Shown here piece by piece: positions 44,075 to 54,094 of a DNA stretch of 64,000 nucleotides. Numbering within the stretch: position 1 is the first letter of the stretch; every line of letters begins with the position of its first letter. The stretch comes from Pseudomaricurvus alkylphenolicus (GTDB lineage: Bacteria; Pseudomonadota; Gammaproteobacteria; Pseudomonadales; Cellvibrionaceae): contig NZ_JAAQPI010000018.1 in NCBI RefSeq assembly GCF_011683955.1, positions 1 through 64,000 of the forward strand, in the 5' to 3' direction. The position numbers and the translations under genes were made by a program. The notes beneath the pieces are model-generated. The model had not been told where the DNA came from. It ran no database searches and saw only the letters and a program-made list of their open reading frames with translations.

Positions 44075-45553
44075 ATGCAAAGATCACTCCGAAATCAATT
44101 GTTTGTCAATGGTCAGTGGCTCGACAGCGCCCACTTACAGTGCCAACCCATCATCAACCCGGCCGACGAAAGCATCATCACCGAGGCACCACTGGCGGGT
44201 GACGAAGAGGTGGAGCATGCGCTTGTGGCCGCTCGCAGCGCCTTTGATCAGGGGCCCTGGCCGCAGATGTCGAATCAGCGGCGGGTTAGCCACTTGCGCG
44301 ACTTTCACACTTACCTCTTGTCGCAAAGGGAGCGTATTATAGAGCTGATTGTTGCTGAGTGCGGAGCGACACAGATGGCAGCAGCGGTAATGCATTTTGA
44401 TATGAGTATGAAACATGCTGCTAAATTGCTTGAAGAGGCATTGTCTCTGAAGCCTGAATCGGTAGCGCTGGAGCTGTCGCCAGCGATGGACGGCACAACG
44501 ATGTTGGGTGGGGCGCAATCGGTCTATGAGCCGGTCGGTGTGGTTGCGGCCATCACCGCCTATAACTTTCCCTACTTCTTAAACATCGTGAAACTGTTTC
44601 ATGCGTTGACAACGGGCAACGTGGTTATTCTTAAACCTTCCCCCTATACACCGTTGCAGGCGTTCGTACTGGGGGAAGCGGCGGTGGCGTGTGACCTGCC
44701 AGCGGGGGTGTTGAATATACTCAATGGAGAGCTGTCAGTGGGTGAGCGTTTGACAACCGATATACGCGTGGACATGGTCAGTTTTACCGGCTCGGATGTG
44801 GTAGGTTCAAGCATCATGCAACAGGCTGCACCAACTCTGAAGCGGTTGCATATGGAGCTCGGTGGCAAGTCTGCATTGATCGTAAGGAGTGATGCAGACT
44901 TGCAAAGAGCGGCGCAGGCGGGACTGATGAGTTTTACGCTGCAAGCAGGACAAGGTTGCGCTCTAACCACGCGGCATCTGGTGCACAACGATGTGCGAGC
45001 TCAGTATGTGGATTTATTGCGGCAAATGGCCAGCCTTGTGAACGTCGGGAATCCCCGTCAGCCAGATGTCACCATGGGGCCTCTAATTCGTGCAGCGGCT
45101 CGGGAGCGGGTGGAGCGCTATATCTCAGCAGGCATCGATAGCGGCGCAAACCTGGTATTTGGTGGTGACCGGCCAGCGGCGCTCAACCAAGGTTACTATC
45201 TCAATCCGACGCTGTTTGACAACGTGGATCACAATGCGTCTATTGCGCAAGAGGAAATATTTGGACCAGTCGGGGTGGTTATAGGTTTTGACAGTGATGA
45301 AGAGGCACTGGGCCTTGCGAACGAATCAGACTATGGGTTGGGTGGCATGATTTACTCGGGTGATGCCGGTCAGGCCTACCGCATGGCGTTGCAGATGCGC
45401 ACGGGCGGTGTGGCCATCAACGGTGGTGCCGGGACCATGTTGTCAGCGGCACCATTCGGAGGATATAAGCGTTCTGGATTTGGTCGTGAGTTGGGAAAGC
45501 ATGGCTTGCTTGATTTCTGCCAGATCAAAAACATAAGCTATCACGCTGGCTAA
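44075..45553 (+). CDS. NAD(P)-dependent aldehyde dehydrogenase
   Basis: The 492-aa oxidoreductase shows the aldehyde dehydrogenase fold: EPVGVVAAITAYNFPYF, then MELGGKSALIV with Glu261 and GQGCALTTRHL with catalytic Cys295. It would oxidise an aldehyde from the catabolic pathway. ATG 44075 gives MQRSLRNQLFVNGQW, a typical family start; a longer frame upstream is not needed. It is convergent with the GMC gene, with a strong hairpin between. Confidence 0.9.
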   Translation: MQRSLRNQLFVNGQWLDSAHLQCQPIINPADESIITEAPLAGDEEVEHALVAARSAFDQGPWPQMSNQRRVSHLRDFHTYLLSQRERIIELIVAECGATQMAAAVMHFDMSMKHAAKLLEEALSLKPESVALELSPAMDGTTMLGGAQSVYEPVGVVAAITAYNFPYFLNIVKLFHALTTGNVVILKPSPYTPLQAFVLGEAAVACDLPAGVLNILNGELSVGERLTTDIRVDMVSFTGSDVVGSSIMQQAAPTLKRLHMELGGKSALIVRSDADLQRAAQAGLMSFTLQAGQGCALTTRHLVHNDVRAQYVDLLRQMASLVNVGNPRQPDVTMGPLIRAAARERVERYISAGIDSGANLVFGGDRPAALNQGYYLNPTLFDNVDHNASIAQEEIFGPVGVVIGFDSDEEALGLANESDYGLGGMIYSGDAGQAYRMALQMRTGGVAINGGAGTMLSAAPFGGYKRSGFGRELGKHGLLDFCQIKNISYHAG

Positions 45554-45561
45554 GGGAGGTC

Positions 45562-45592
45562 GCTCAGTCGGTATCGATTAAACCGACTGAGC
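45562..45592. terminator. Bidirectional terminator-like hairpin
   Basis: GCTCAGTCGGT (45562-45572) pairs exactly with ACCGACTGAGC (45582-45592) around a 9-base loop, between two convergent genes. T-runs are weak on either side, so termination is inferred from position. Confidence 0.55.
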
Positions 45593-45601
45593 TCGATCTT
45601 G

Positions 45602-47239
45602 CTAGCGGCTGGTGATCACGTCTTCGAGTATCATTCCGGCGGCGTGCCGGGCAACCGCCATGGTAGGAGCATTGGTGTTACCAGAGGGCAGGCGTGGGAA
45701 AATAGAGGTGTCGACTACCCTTAATCCTGTAACTCCTCGCACTCTAGTGCGGATATCCACCACAGAGTCAGGATCATTGCCCATGCGGCAAGTACCGGCA
45801 ACATGGAAGGCGGTCATGCCATTCTTCATATAAAACTCCAGTAACTCTTCATCGCTTCCCGCTGCGGCGCCCGGGTTCAGCTCCTCTTTGATATGGGTGG
45901 CGAGTGCGGGTTGCTGAGCGATATTTCTGATTTGTCGCAACATGGCCACCGCCGTTTCCTGGTCCTCTTGAGTCTGTAGAAAATTGGCTTTGATTAAGGG
46001 GGCGGTGTCAGGGTTGGATGACTGCAGACGCAGAGTGCCTCGTGAGGTGGGATGCATCGGGTAGCCACCAATCGTAATGCCTGGCTGATTGTCGGGCAGG
46101 GGAGGGAACTGGTTCGGTTTGAGCGAGTACAGACCTACTCCCAGCTGACAATCGGGTTGATTGACGTGAGGGCGGCTGCGGGTATAGGCGATGATTTCCT
46201 GTGCCGCATGACCCATTGGGCCCTGGCGTTTGATCAGATAACGCCATAAGCTTCGAGCCAACCCCAGACCTTGAAACGCGGCATTTAAGCTACCATCACG
46301 GACTCGAAATTGGGTCTGGATGTAGTAGTGCTCCTGAAGATTGTTGCCCACCTGCGGTGCGTGATGAATTTTCGGAATAGACAGCGACTGCAACTGTTTA
46401 TTGTCCCCGACGCCGGATAACAGCAGCAACTTCGGAGATTCGATGGCACCGGCGGAAAGAATGATTTCTCGGTGAGCCTTCAGACGCCGGTTTCTGTGGC
46501 GATGTTGAACATCAAGTGCCACGGCACGGTTGTTTTCAAACACAATGCGCTGTGCCTGGCATTGATGCATCACCGTCAAGTTAGAACGTTCCATGGCGGG
46601 TCTGAGAAAGGCCGCCGCAGCGCTGCAACGTTTACCGTCGCCGATGGTACGAGGTTGATAGCCCGCGCCGTCCTGCTTCAGTCCATTGGTGTCTTCGGTG
46701 GTAGCGATGCCGGCATCCGCCATGGCCTTAAGTAGCGCATCACCCAACCGTCGAACTGCTGGACCACTGCTGTTCTTCGGATGCGTAGTGACCCGTAACG
46801 GTCCGCTAGAGCCACGTTCATCACTGGCGCCCAGTTCGTGCTGTTCGTGAGTGATAAAGTGGGGTAGAAGATCACGCCATCCCCAGCCTTCGCAACCCAG
46901 GGATTGCCACTGATTGTAGTCTCTAGCGAAACCTCGAGCATAGATCATTCCGTTAATGCTGCTGGATCCTCCCAGGACACGACCCTTGAGCCAGGTTTCA
47001 TGGTTTTGAGCGCTGTCCTTGGGCAGTTCCTTGATACCCTTGTCAATCTGGTATTGCCACACATAGGGACTTTCCGGGTTGAGTATTTTTCCGATACCTC
47101 GAGGCATGTTGATCAGAAAATTATTGTCCTTGGGTCCGCTTTCAAGCAGCAAAACCTGGTGTTTGCCGTCGCGACTCAAAGCTTCTGCCAGTACACAGCC
47201 GGCCGAGCCAGCGCCAACAATAATGTAGTCGTAATCCAT
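45602..47239 (-). CDS. GMC-family FAD oxidoreductase (alcohol/choline dehydrogenase-like)
   Basis: The 545-aa flavoenzyme has an N-terminal FAD site DYIIVGAGSAGCVLAEALS, the GMC region SSINGMIYARG, and the C-terminal catalytic pair His479 (FHVAGTCRMG) and Asn523 (SGNTNAPTM). It oxidises an alcohol, probably to the aldehyde handled by the neighbouring dehydrogenase. ATG at 47239 is chosen because it starts directly before the FAD motif, with AAGGGC upstream; a longer frame adds an implausible leader. Confidence 0.9.
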   Translation of the reverse strand: MDYDYIIVGAGSAGCVLAEALSRDGKHQVLLLESGPKDNNFLINMPRGIGKILNPESPYVWQYQIDKGIKELPKDSAQNHETWLKGRVLGGSSSINGMIYARGFARDYNQWQSLGCEGWGWRDLLPHFITHEQHELGASDERGSSGPLRVTTHPKNSSGPAVRRLGDALLKAMADAGIATTEDTNGLKQDGAGYQPRTIGDGKRCSAAAAFLRPAMERSNLTVMHQCQAQRIVFENNRAVALDVQHRHRNRRLKAHREIILSAGAIESPKLLLLSGVGDNKQLQSLSIPKIHHAPQVGNNLQEHYYIQTQFRVRDGSLNAAFQGLGLARSLWRYLIKRQGPMGHAAQEIIAYTRSRPHVNQPDCQLGVGLYSLKPNQFPPLPDNQPGITIGGYPMHPTSRGTLRLQSSNPDTAPLIKANFLQTQEDQETAVAMLRQIRNIAQQPALATHIKEELNPGAAAGSDEELLEFYMKNGMTAFHVAGTCRMGNDPDSVVDIRTRVRGVTGLRVVDTSIFPRLPSGNTNAPTMAVARHAAGMILEDVITSR

Positions 47240-47566
47240 GGTTATGCCCTTTGGGAATCTATTATCAACCCAAAAATCTACCTTTCGTAGGACAGACTCA
47301 CAACGAGTTTTGTGTCGCATTTGAGAGACTTGAGGGAGGTGTCGAGCGAAATGCGACCGGCCCAAGTGCTGTCATAGAAATTCCTTAAAAATCAAACGCG
47401 TAGCGACATTTTATACCAATCCAAAAGAGACACCGATACGTTTTCGGATGGCGTTTATAGCGATTAGCATAGGTCCAGTATTACCGTCTGGTTCGGATGA
47501 CGGAGCTATAGCCCAAATCTGATCGAAAATTTTAACTATAACGATACACGGAGAGAACATTTTCCT
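47240..47566. other. Divergent promoter region
   Basis: It separates the GMC gene from the TonB-dependent receptor and should hold promoters for both. No clear operator or riboswitch was recognised. Confidence 0.3.
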
Positions 47567-50008
47567 ATGCTTACTTCAAGAATTTCCAGTTACTTACCTC
47601 GATCTATCTTGTTCAGCAGCTTTATGACGTTTGCTCAAATCTCGCAAGCGAATGAGAATGAACACATGGAATTGATATCGAGTATTGAAGAAATAGTCGT
47701 CAGTGCCAGGAGAAAAGAAGAGAGTTTGCAGTCTGTACCGGTTTCTGTGGTGGCTTTCGATGCCGATGCCTTGCGTGAAGCCAATATCACCACCACCTCT
47801 GATCTTCAAAGAGCGGTTCCTGGCGTATATCTCGGCGGAAGCGGTGGTGCGCAGAATCCACTCTACGTCGTCCGGGGGCAATCCAAGGGGCTGATTGGAA
47901 CAACATCCCCAGCCGTAGTTAGCTATTTTGCCGAGGTCCCGCAACCGGCATGGGGCAGTGCAGTACCGCAGTTTGACATGTCGAACATTCAAGTTTTAAA
48001 AGGACCGCAGGGGACGTTGTTTGGTCGCAACACCACGGGCGGCGCCATTTTGTATAACCCCCAAGCGCCGGTGCACGAGCTTGAGGGTTATATCGATCTG
48101 GTACTTGGTGATTATCAACATCAACGTGTTCGTGGGGCCTTCAACCTACCGATTATAGAGGATAAGGTCGCCCTGCGGATCGCTGGAGATATTAATCAGC
48201 GAGATGGCTATACCAAAAATGTTGGCATAGGTGGGGACCTCGATCGCGTTGACACCAATTCTTGGAGGATTTCACTGCTGACAGACGTTCAGAATTTCAG
48301 GAATACTCTTATTGTTGATCAGTACAAGAGCGATAACGATGGATTCAATATCTCAGTCTCGGAAACTTTTACGCCCTCAGGACTAAATGCTCTGGCTATC
48401 GTCGATCAGGTGCAGTCGGACGCTGCGACGCAAAGGGAGCGAGGCCCCTTTGTCAACAGCCCATCATTCGACCAGTTTGAAACCAATGAACGATTTAGTA
48501 TTGTTAACCGAACAGAATACGATTTCTCAGATAATTTAAGTTTTCTTAATATTGCGGCTTACCAAACCACTGATCTAGCGTACGGTCCCAATATCGATGG
48601 TTTGGGCATCTATGATAGCCCGGTGGTTCGCGGCGGGTTCGAGAGTGCTGGTCTCACCGTTTCAGGAGTCGAGAGTACACTGGTAAAAGCAGTGTTGATT
48701 GATCAAACTGTACAATTGAGTAATGAGATACAGTTGCGTGGTTCTGCATTTGAAGATCGATTTGAGTGGTTGGTGGGGGCTTTCTATCTAAAGTCTGAAC
48801 CTGATGGTAGCGGTCAGGTTAATGGCACAACGGTTTTTCAGTCTCGTGTTGGCACGGAGGAGTTGGGGCAGCTCTATACCAATGGCGGGGCGCAGCACTT
48901 TTTTCTGAACGACACATCCAAGGCGGTGTTTTTTCACGGAGAACTTGCTTTAACCGACAACCTATCGTTAGAGGCTGGTGTGCGGGCTACTGAGGACAGC
49001 TTTGAGCTCTGTCTTGGTTCAGGTGCAGCTCCAGCGTTTAACGGTGAGCGACCTGCCGAGGTTAGTGAACGCGCCTGTCGTCAGCGAGACAGCAGTAAAA
49101 TTGTCAATGCGGCGGTGGTTGAACAAGAGTCCAATGCGACTACCTGGTCATTGGGTCTTAATTGGCAAATCTCTGATGAGTTTTTTACCTATATCGTTGC
49201 CCGTCATGGTTACCGGGCAGGTGGAGCAAATGGTCCTATCTTTGATGGAGATCTTTCCAGCTATCAAACATTCGATCCCGAGATCGTTGACGACTATGAG
49301 TTTGGTTTGCGTGCAGATTGGAATCTGGGCAGTGTGCCGCTACGGACCAATATTTCCTATTTCGAGGGTGAATACTCAAATGCTCAGGCTGATCTGGCCG
49401 GAGGTGTGACAACACCGCAAAATTGCAACTTGGCAGTCGGTACAAATATTGGGCCGGATGGGGATTGTGACGGTGCGGATGACCCAACCGGCGGTGCGAT
49501 AGTATTGAACGTCGGTGACACTGCAGTGTCCGGGGTAGACATTGAGTTTCAGGCCATGCTGACTGACAATTTTTCGGTGAGCCTCAATGCGACTGTTCAG
49601 GATGCAGATATTAAGAAACTTGACGCTCAGTCTAATGAATTTATTGAATCCAGAAAGCATAGCGCTATACCGTTTTTGCATTTTGCCAATAGTATGATTC
49701 AGGCGAATATGAATTATACAGTCCCGTTCGGGGCCTATGCGGATGAGTTCTCACTCAATGTCAATCACTACCGAACTGCCGACACGGGCCGAAAAGCAGT
49801 TCCGATTCGTGCCTACCATCTCACCAATGTGCGCGCTGACTGGCGCGGGCTAGCGGGTACCAGGATGGACGTGGCGGTTTACGTTAATAACGTTACCGAT
49901 GAGGTATACGCCAGCTCACCTTCCATGACAAGTGAAGCCCTTGGGGTAACTGCGTTTGTCTACGGTCCTCCTAGAATGTGGGGTGTTGAAGCACGCTACA
50001 ATTTTTAA
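47567..50008 (+). CDS. TonB-dependent outer-membrane receptor
   Basis: The 813-aa outer-membrane receptor has a signal region ending near FAQISQANE, a TonB box-like EEIVVSARRKEESLQ, a plug domain (SVPVSVVAFDADALREANI, IQVLKGPQGTLFGRNTTGGAI) and a long beta-barrel ending in the aromatic residue (ARYNF). It is of the type that imports hydrophobic substrates in marine and catabolic bacteria. Cluster context suggests it takes up the pathway's substrate. The hairpin after it may end its transcript. Confidence 0.92.
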   Translation: MLTSRISSYLPRSILFSSFMTFAQISQANENEHMELISSIEEIVVSARRKEESLQSVPVSVVAFDADALREANITTTSDLQRAVPGVYLGGSGGAQNPLYVVRGQSKGLIGTTSPAVVSYFAEVPQPAWGSAVPQFDMSNIQVLKGPQGTLFGRNTTGGAILYNPQAPVHELEGYIDLVLGDYQHQRVRGAFNLPIIEDKVALRIAGDINQRDGYTKNVGIGGDLDRVDTNSWRISLLTDVQNFRNTLIVDQYKSDNDGFNISVSETFTPSGLNALAIVDQVQSDAATQRERGPFVNSPSFDQFETNERFSIVNRTEYDFSDNLSFLNIAAYQTTDLAYGPNIDGLGIYDSPVVRGGFESAGLTVSGVESTLVKAVLIDQTVQLSNEIQLRGSAFEDRFEWLVGAFYLKSEPDGSGQVNGTTVFQSRVGTEELGQLYTNGGAQHFFLNDTSKAVFFHGELALTDNLSLEAGVRATEDSFELCLGSGAAPAFNGERPAEVSERACRQRDSSKIVNAAVVEQESNATTWSLGLNWQISDEFFTYIVARHGYRAGGANGPIFDGDLSSYQTFDPEIVDDYEFGLRADWNLGSVPLRTNISYFEGEYSNAQADLAGGVTTPQNCNLAVGTNIGPDGDCDGADDPTGGAIVLNVGDTAVSGVDIEFQAMLTDNFSVSLNATVQDADIKKLDAQSNEFIESRKHSAIPFLHFANSMIQANMNYTVPFGAYADEFSLNVNHYRTADTGRKAVPIRAYHLTNVRADWRGLAGTRMDVAVYVNNVTDEVYASSPSMTSEALGVTAFVYGPPRMWGVEARYNF

Positions 50009-50028
50009 AACTGGGCTGCGTAGAAAAT

Positions 50029-50053
50029 GGACACGAGATAGTATCTCGTGTCC
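50029..50053 (+). terminator. Perfect inverted repeat after the TonB receptor
   Basis: GGACACGAGATA (50029-50040) pairs with TATCTCGTGTCC (50042-50053). The 12-bp arms follow the stop by 20 bases. T-runs are not obvious. Confidence 0.5.
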
Positions 50054-50087
50054 GTTGGCTGTTAATTAACTCAAGGTCCCTCTAATC

Positions 50088-50930
50088 ATGAAAACAGAAA
50101 TTGTTGACACCACCTGCCTTGTGCTTGGGGGCGGTGGGGTTACGGGTATCAGCTGGATGACCGGCGTACTTTGTGGTTTAAGCGACGGCGGATGGCGTGT
50201 AAAGGACGTGGGACGCATTATTGGTACTTCTGCCGGGGCAACCGTCGGGGCTCAGATCTGCAGCGATCAGTCCATGTCGGCATTGTTTCAGCAACAAATT
50301 GAACCCGGTTTGCAGTCTATTGAAAGAATGCCGAGCCTCAATTATCTGAGGTTGTTGTTTTCCTTGATGCCTGCCATCGTCACTTATCGGCAACCACTTG
50401 AATTTCGACGTCGACTTGGAGCCATGGCTGCCGCAGCCAGGACCCCTGGCCTGGATGAGCGTCGGAGTATAGTTGCTTCGCGTCTGTCGACGTTACGTTG
50501 GCCAGATAAAGAATTGCAGTTGGTCGCAGTTGATGCAAAGAACGGGAACGAAAAATGTTTTAACAGATCGAGTGGAGTTAGCTTGCTTGACGCTGTCATG
50601 GCAAGCTGTGCTGTCCCAGGTGTATGGCCTGTGGTGCCTGTGCAGTCATCGATCTATATGGACGGCGGTATGCGTTCTGCCTGCAATGCGGACCTTGCGG
50701 CTGGGGAAGACGCGGTACTCGTTATCGCTCCTATAGCCAATATTGGCCTCAAGCGTCAAGTTGAGTCACTTCGTCAGCAAGGCAGTCGTGTCGTTATGAT
50801 TGCGCCGGACAAACGTTCTAGACAGGCGATCGGACTCAACCCGCTTAACCCTGAAAGACGAATTGGCGCGGCTTTAGCGGGAAAGGAGCAAGGCCTGTTC
50901 GAAGTCTCAAGGTTATCGGGGGTAGTCTGA
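50088..50930 (+). CDS. Patatin-like phospholipase/esterase
   Basis: The 280-aa hydrolase has the oxyanion glycine run LVLGGGGVTG, the nucleophile motif GTSAG with Ser48, and the second dyad Asp192 in MDGG. It probably hydrolyses lipid or ester bonds of the imported substrate or of membrane lipids. It sits between the TonB receptor and the ferredoxin/P450 pair. No signal peptide is visible. Confidence 0.85.
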   Translation: MKTEIVDTTCLVLGGGGVTGISWMTGVLCGLSDGGWRVKDVGRIIGTSAGATVGAQICSDQSMSALFQQQIEPGLQSIERMPSLNYLRLLFSLMPAIVTYRQPLEFRRRLGAMAAAARTPGLDERRSIVASRLSTLRWPDKELQLVAVDAKNGNEKCFNRSSGVSLLDAVMASCAVPGVWPVVPVQSSIYMDGGMRSACNADLAAGEDAVLVIAPIANIGLKRQVESLRQQGSRVVMIAPDKRSRQAIGLNPLNPERRIGAALAGKEQGLFEVSRLSGVV

Positions 50931-50960
50931 TTGCTGGCGGCTATGATGCTAAGTTGAGCA

Positions 50961-51281
50961 TCATAATTGATTTTCCGGCAGTCGAACCACCAATCCATTC
51001 AGATTTTGGTTGAGCTCCAATTGGCACGACAAGCGGCTGTTGGTATTGACTTCAGCTGCACACTCCAACAGATCTTTTTCAATGTCCTCCGGTGGTGGAA
51101 ATCTGTTTTTCCAGGCATCCTCTACATAGGTGTGGCAGGTAGCGCAGGCGCCTGCTCCGCCACAATCTGCGGAGATTCCGGGAATGGCAGCACCGGTAAT
51201 GGCCTGCATCAGAGATTGATCATGCTCCGTTTTCACTATGTGCACTGTCCCATCGTGTTCAATCACGGTAATGTCTATCAT
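50961..51281 (-). CDS. 2Fe-2S ferredoxin (adrenodoxin type), likely P450 partner
   Basis: The 106-aa ferredoxin has Cys40, Cys46, Cys49 (DCGGAGACATC) and Cys86 (SRLSCQL), the CX5CX2CX36C spacing of vertebrate-type ferredoxins. It is divergently placed from the cytochrome P450 gene, so it probably delivers its electrons. No ferredoxin reductase is encoded nearby. Confidence 0.88.
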   Translation of the reverse strand: MIDITVIEHDGTVHIVKTEHDQSLMQAITGAAIPGISADCGGAGACATCHTYVEDAWKNRFPPPEDIEKDLLECAAEVNTNSRLSCQLELNQNLNGLVVRLPENQL

Positions 51282-51585
51282 CGGTTACCTCGTCTATTAC
51301 CTACATTCGTGCCCATCAGCAAAGCGCTAGGGAACTTTTGTTCTTTGAACGGCTACTTGCAGTCTCTAGGCTAAGTGATTTGCCTATTGAGGCCAATATT
51401 CTTCGTTTTACCGAGAGTCAACCTCGCGTTTCCTCTTATAAATGCTGAGGGCGGTGTTGTTAGATTACTGTTAATAGCCAGTTGGACAACCGGTAAAACT
51501 GTAGTCCAGCACGGGGAATTGGAATTTATTACACTGGTTATCGGTTTCCAATACAGATGTTTCGACAACGATAACAGGTGACGCT
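51282..51585. other. Divergent promoter region for ferredoxin and P450
   Basis: The 304-base stretch must carry both promoters. I found no strong inverted repeat or riboswitch. Confidence 0.3.
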
Positions 51586-52866
51586 ATGACCGAATCAACA
51601 ATAGAAGATATGAAGCTGGAAAATGCCTATTCAGCCGTTTCTGCGACTTATAAAGGTACGGATATTGATATCCATGAGGCGTGTCGTGAGATGCGTGAAA
51701 CCACACCCGTATATGAGGGAGATTTTATTGCCCAGTTTGGTGTTCCTACAAACGCGGGTTTGGCTCTAGGGACACGCCCCAACTTTGCACTCTTCAAATA
51801 CAATGATGTGATGTCCGTATTACGCGATGGCGATACCTTTACCAACGGCTTTATTGCTAAAGGATTCGGTGAGGCGTTTAACGGTTTGACTATTTTGGCA
51901 ATGGACGGAGACGAGCACAAAAGCGTCCGTCAATTATTACACCCAGCGTTTATGCCCGCTTCGGTTAACAAGTGGCACGACCGTATTGACGAAGTGATCC
52001 GTCGCGACTATATCCTACCGATGGTGGCGGATAAGAAGGCGGATTTGATGACGTTTGGATTGGATTTTCCTCTGCGAATTATGTACGCACTGATGGGTTT
52101 TCCCGAGGATGACGCGGAGAAATACCGAAAATACGCGGCTTGGTCGTTGGCGATGGTTGGCGGAAATCAAATTGATCCGGACAAAGTAGATGACGCCAAA
52201 ACGACGGCGAAACAAGCAAGTAAAGCGCTGTATCAAGCGATTAATGAAGTGGTGGTTTCTCGCCGTGCCGCTGGTAGTGAGGGAGACGACCTGATCGGAC
52301 GTTTGTTGCGCGCAGAGCATGAAGGACGCATGTTAAACAACCACGAAGTCGTGACATTCGCAATGATGCTGCTGCCCGCGGCGGGTGAAACAACGACTCG
52401 AACGTTGAGCTCAGTATTGACCATCATGTTTACTACTCCGGGCCTGTTAGAGAAGGTGCGTGACAATCGAGAACTGATTCCGAAGCTGATTGACGAGACC
52501 GTACGCTACGAGCCCGTAGCGACCTTTAAGGTACGCGAAGTCGCCAAAGATGTTGAAATTCGAGGCGTCAGTATTCCCAAAGGCTCTTTCGTCCAGTGTA
52601 TGGTGACGTCGGCCAACCGCGATGAAGAAGCGTTTGAAAATGGAGAAACGTTCGACGTAGACCGCAAGGCGAAACCTTCATTCGGCTTTGGCTTCGGACC
52701 GCACATGTGCATTGGTCAGTTTGTTGCTAAACTGGAGCTGAAAAACGCACTCAACGCCATTTTTGACCTGCTACCAAACATTCGTTTGGACCCCAGCAAG
52801 CCGGCTCCAGTCATCGAAGGTGCTCAGCTACGAGGCGCGTCTTCAGTGCATGTGATTTGGGACTAA
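51586..52866 (+). CDS. Cytochrome P450
   Basis: The 426-aa soluble monooxygenase has the I-helix AAGETTTRT (Glu268, Thr269-270), the K-helix ETVRYEP (Glu304 and Arg307), and the heme loop FGFGPHMCIGQF with Cys375. It is a bacterial class I P450, using the ferredoxin encoded divergently, and would hydroxylate the pathway's hydrophobic substrate. The sequence alone does not identify the substrate. Confidence 0.93.
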   Translation: MTESTIEDMKLENAYSAVSATYKGTDIDIHEACREMRETTPVYEGDFIAQFGVPTNAGLALGTRPNFALFKYNDVMSVLRDGDTFTNGFIAKGFGEAFNGLTILAMDGDEHKSVRQLLHPAFMPASVNKWHDRIDEVIRRDYILPMVADKKADLMTFGLDFPLRIMYALMGFPEDDAEKYRKYAAWSLAMVGGNQIDPDKVDDAKTTAKQASKALYQAINEVVVSRRAAGSEGDDLIGRLLRAEHEGRMLNNHEVVTFAMMLLPAAGETTTRTLSSVLTIMFTTPGLLEKVRDNRELIPKLIDETVRYEPVATFKVREVAKDVEIRGVSIPKGSFVQCMVTSANRDEEAFENGETFDVDRKAKPSFGFGFGPHMCIGQFVAKLELKNALNAIFDLLPNIRLDPSKPAPVIEGAQLRGASSVHVIWD

Positions 52867-52874
52867 CGAACCTG

Positions 52875-52899
52875 GGCTGAACGGCGTTGCCGTTCGGCC
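52875..52899. terminator. Terminator hairpin between P450 and DapB-like genes
   Basis: GGCTGAACGGC (52875-52885) pairs with GCCGTTCGGCC (52889-52899), an 11-bp stem with one G-T pair and loop GTT, between two convergent genes. Weak T-run. Confidence 0.55.
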
Positions 52900-52945
52900 G
52901 CGTGATAAGATGAGAGTGTCGCAAAATTCTTGGTCACACGAATTT

Positions 52946-54049
52946 TTACTGAGGAACACTGTCACGCAAGTCTTGCATCCAATGCAGACTGGGGTCGAAG
53001 GAGGGTAGAAGCCCCGGTTCAGCTGCCACCACATGGGGGATGGCTTGCATACAGGGGACAATGGTTGCCAGGTAACTGGGTTCCACCTTCATGTCTCCGA
53101 GGTGAAAGAAGCGCTCATCGGAGTTGTTGGATACCGAATAATCCAATGTCATTTTGAGCGACGGACGCCCTTCGATGGTGGCGACGTAGTATTGGCCGGG
53201 TTCAGTGCCCTCGGGAAGCATGGTGTCGCCCACCAACCAATGGTATTCGATGGTAAACAGTGGCGTTTCGCCGATGCGGTCAACAAACCCTTCCATACGG
53301 TGGGTAATCCGACCTACCGTGCCGGCCTTGATGAGGAAGGGTTCGTGGATATCAACTGGGGCGGGGATATAGTCATGGCTTTCTATTACTCGGTCATACT
53401 TAACGCCAAGTACCTTTTCCGCGGTGTGAACGATGGCACGGGTGAAGTTGGCGGCCATGGTCTGAGAAACCTTAATGCCTTCAGCTTCTTCAGGAGGAAG
53501 GCCAAACCCAATGTATTTCAAGGGACCAGGGTCTGCCTCGCTGCAATCCCAGTTTTCCTGCAAACGGATGGATTTAACATCAGCACAGCCACCGGTGAGG
53601 CCCAACAAAATCCGGTTTGGAATCAAGTCGGGGTCAATACCTCCTGCGTAGAACACCGAACCACCCTTGTTGCAGGCCGCTCTCAGTTTGTTGACGAACT
53701 CCGCTTCGCGAAAAAGGTGAGCGTTCTGGTAGGGCAGCGGGGTAACAAGGTTCTTGCCCGACGCCAGTATTCTTAGAATTTCGTCGTCGGTGTGATAGGT
53801 GCCCTCATCATGGGCGGTGTAGACGACGCAGTCACAATCGATCTCAAGCAGTTGGTCGACGTCAGTGCTGGCAATTACCCCAACCGGTTCAATGCCGATG
53901 ATTTCACCGGCATCTTTTCCGTTTTTGCTATCGCTGTAGGCCCTGACACCCACCAGTTCGAAGGCCGCCGAATGTACGATTTCCCATATACAGATACCGC
54001 CCATTCTGCCAGGTCCCCAGACCATGATTCGATACGGTTTTTTCATCAT
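52946..54049 (-). CDS. DapB-like NAD(P)-dependent dehydrogenase
   Basis: The 367-aa protein has an N-terminal nucleotide-binding motif VWGPGRMGGICIWEI and DSKNGKDAGEIIG. It resembles the dihydrodipicolinate-reductase-like and diaminopentanoate-dehydrogenase-like family that often appears in steroid and terpenoid clusters. It is unlikely to be lysine-biosynthetic DapB: it is longer and lies in a catabolic context. Reaction unknown. The start ATG has GGA at short spacing. Confidence 0.75.
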   Translation of the reverse strand: MMKKPYRIMVWGPGRMGGICIWEIVHSAAFELVGVRAYSDSKNGKDAGEIIGIEPVGVIASTDVDQLLEIDCDCVVYTAHDEGTYHTDDEILRILASGKNLVTPLPYQNAHLFREAEFVNKLRAACNKGGSVFYAGGIDPDLIPNRILLGLTGGCADVKSIRLQENWDCSEADPGPLKYIGFGLPPEEAEGIKVSQTMAANFTRAIVHTAEKVLGVKYDRVIESHDYIPAPVDIHEPFLIKAGTVGRITHRMEGFVDRIGETPLFTIEYHWLVGDTMLPEGTEPGQYYVATIEGRPSLKMTLDYSVSNNSDERFFHLGDMKVEPSYLATIVPCMQAIPHVVAAEPGLLPSFDPSLHWMQDLRDSVPQ

Positions 54050-54094
54050 TTGAGTCCATGCTTGTGCTGTGTTAATTGATGACTTGCGAGAGCT

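Noticed and set aside
52946-54049. DapB of lysine biosynthesis
   Set aside because: Longer than DapB, different motifs and catabolic context, so it was called DapB-like only.
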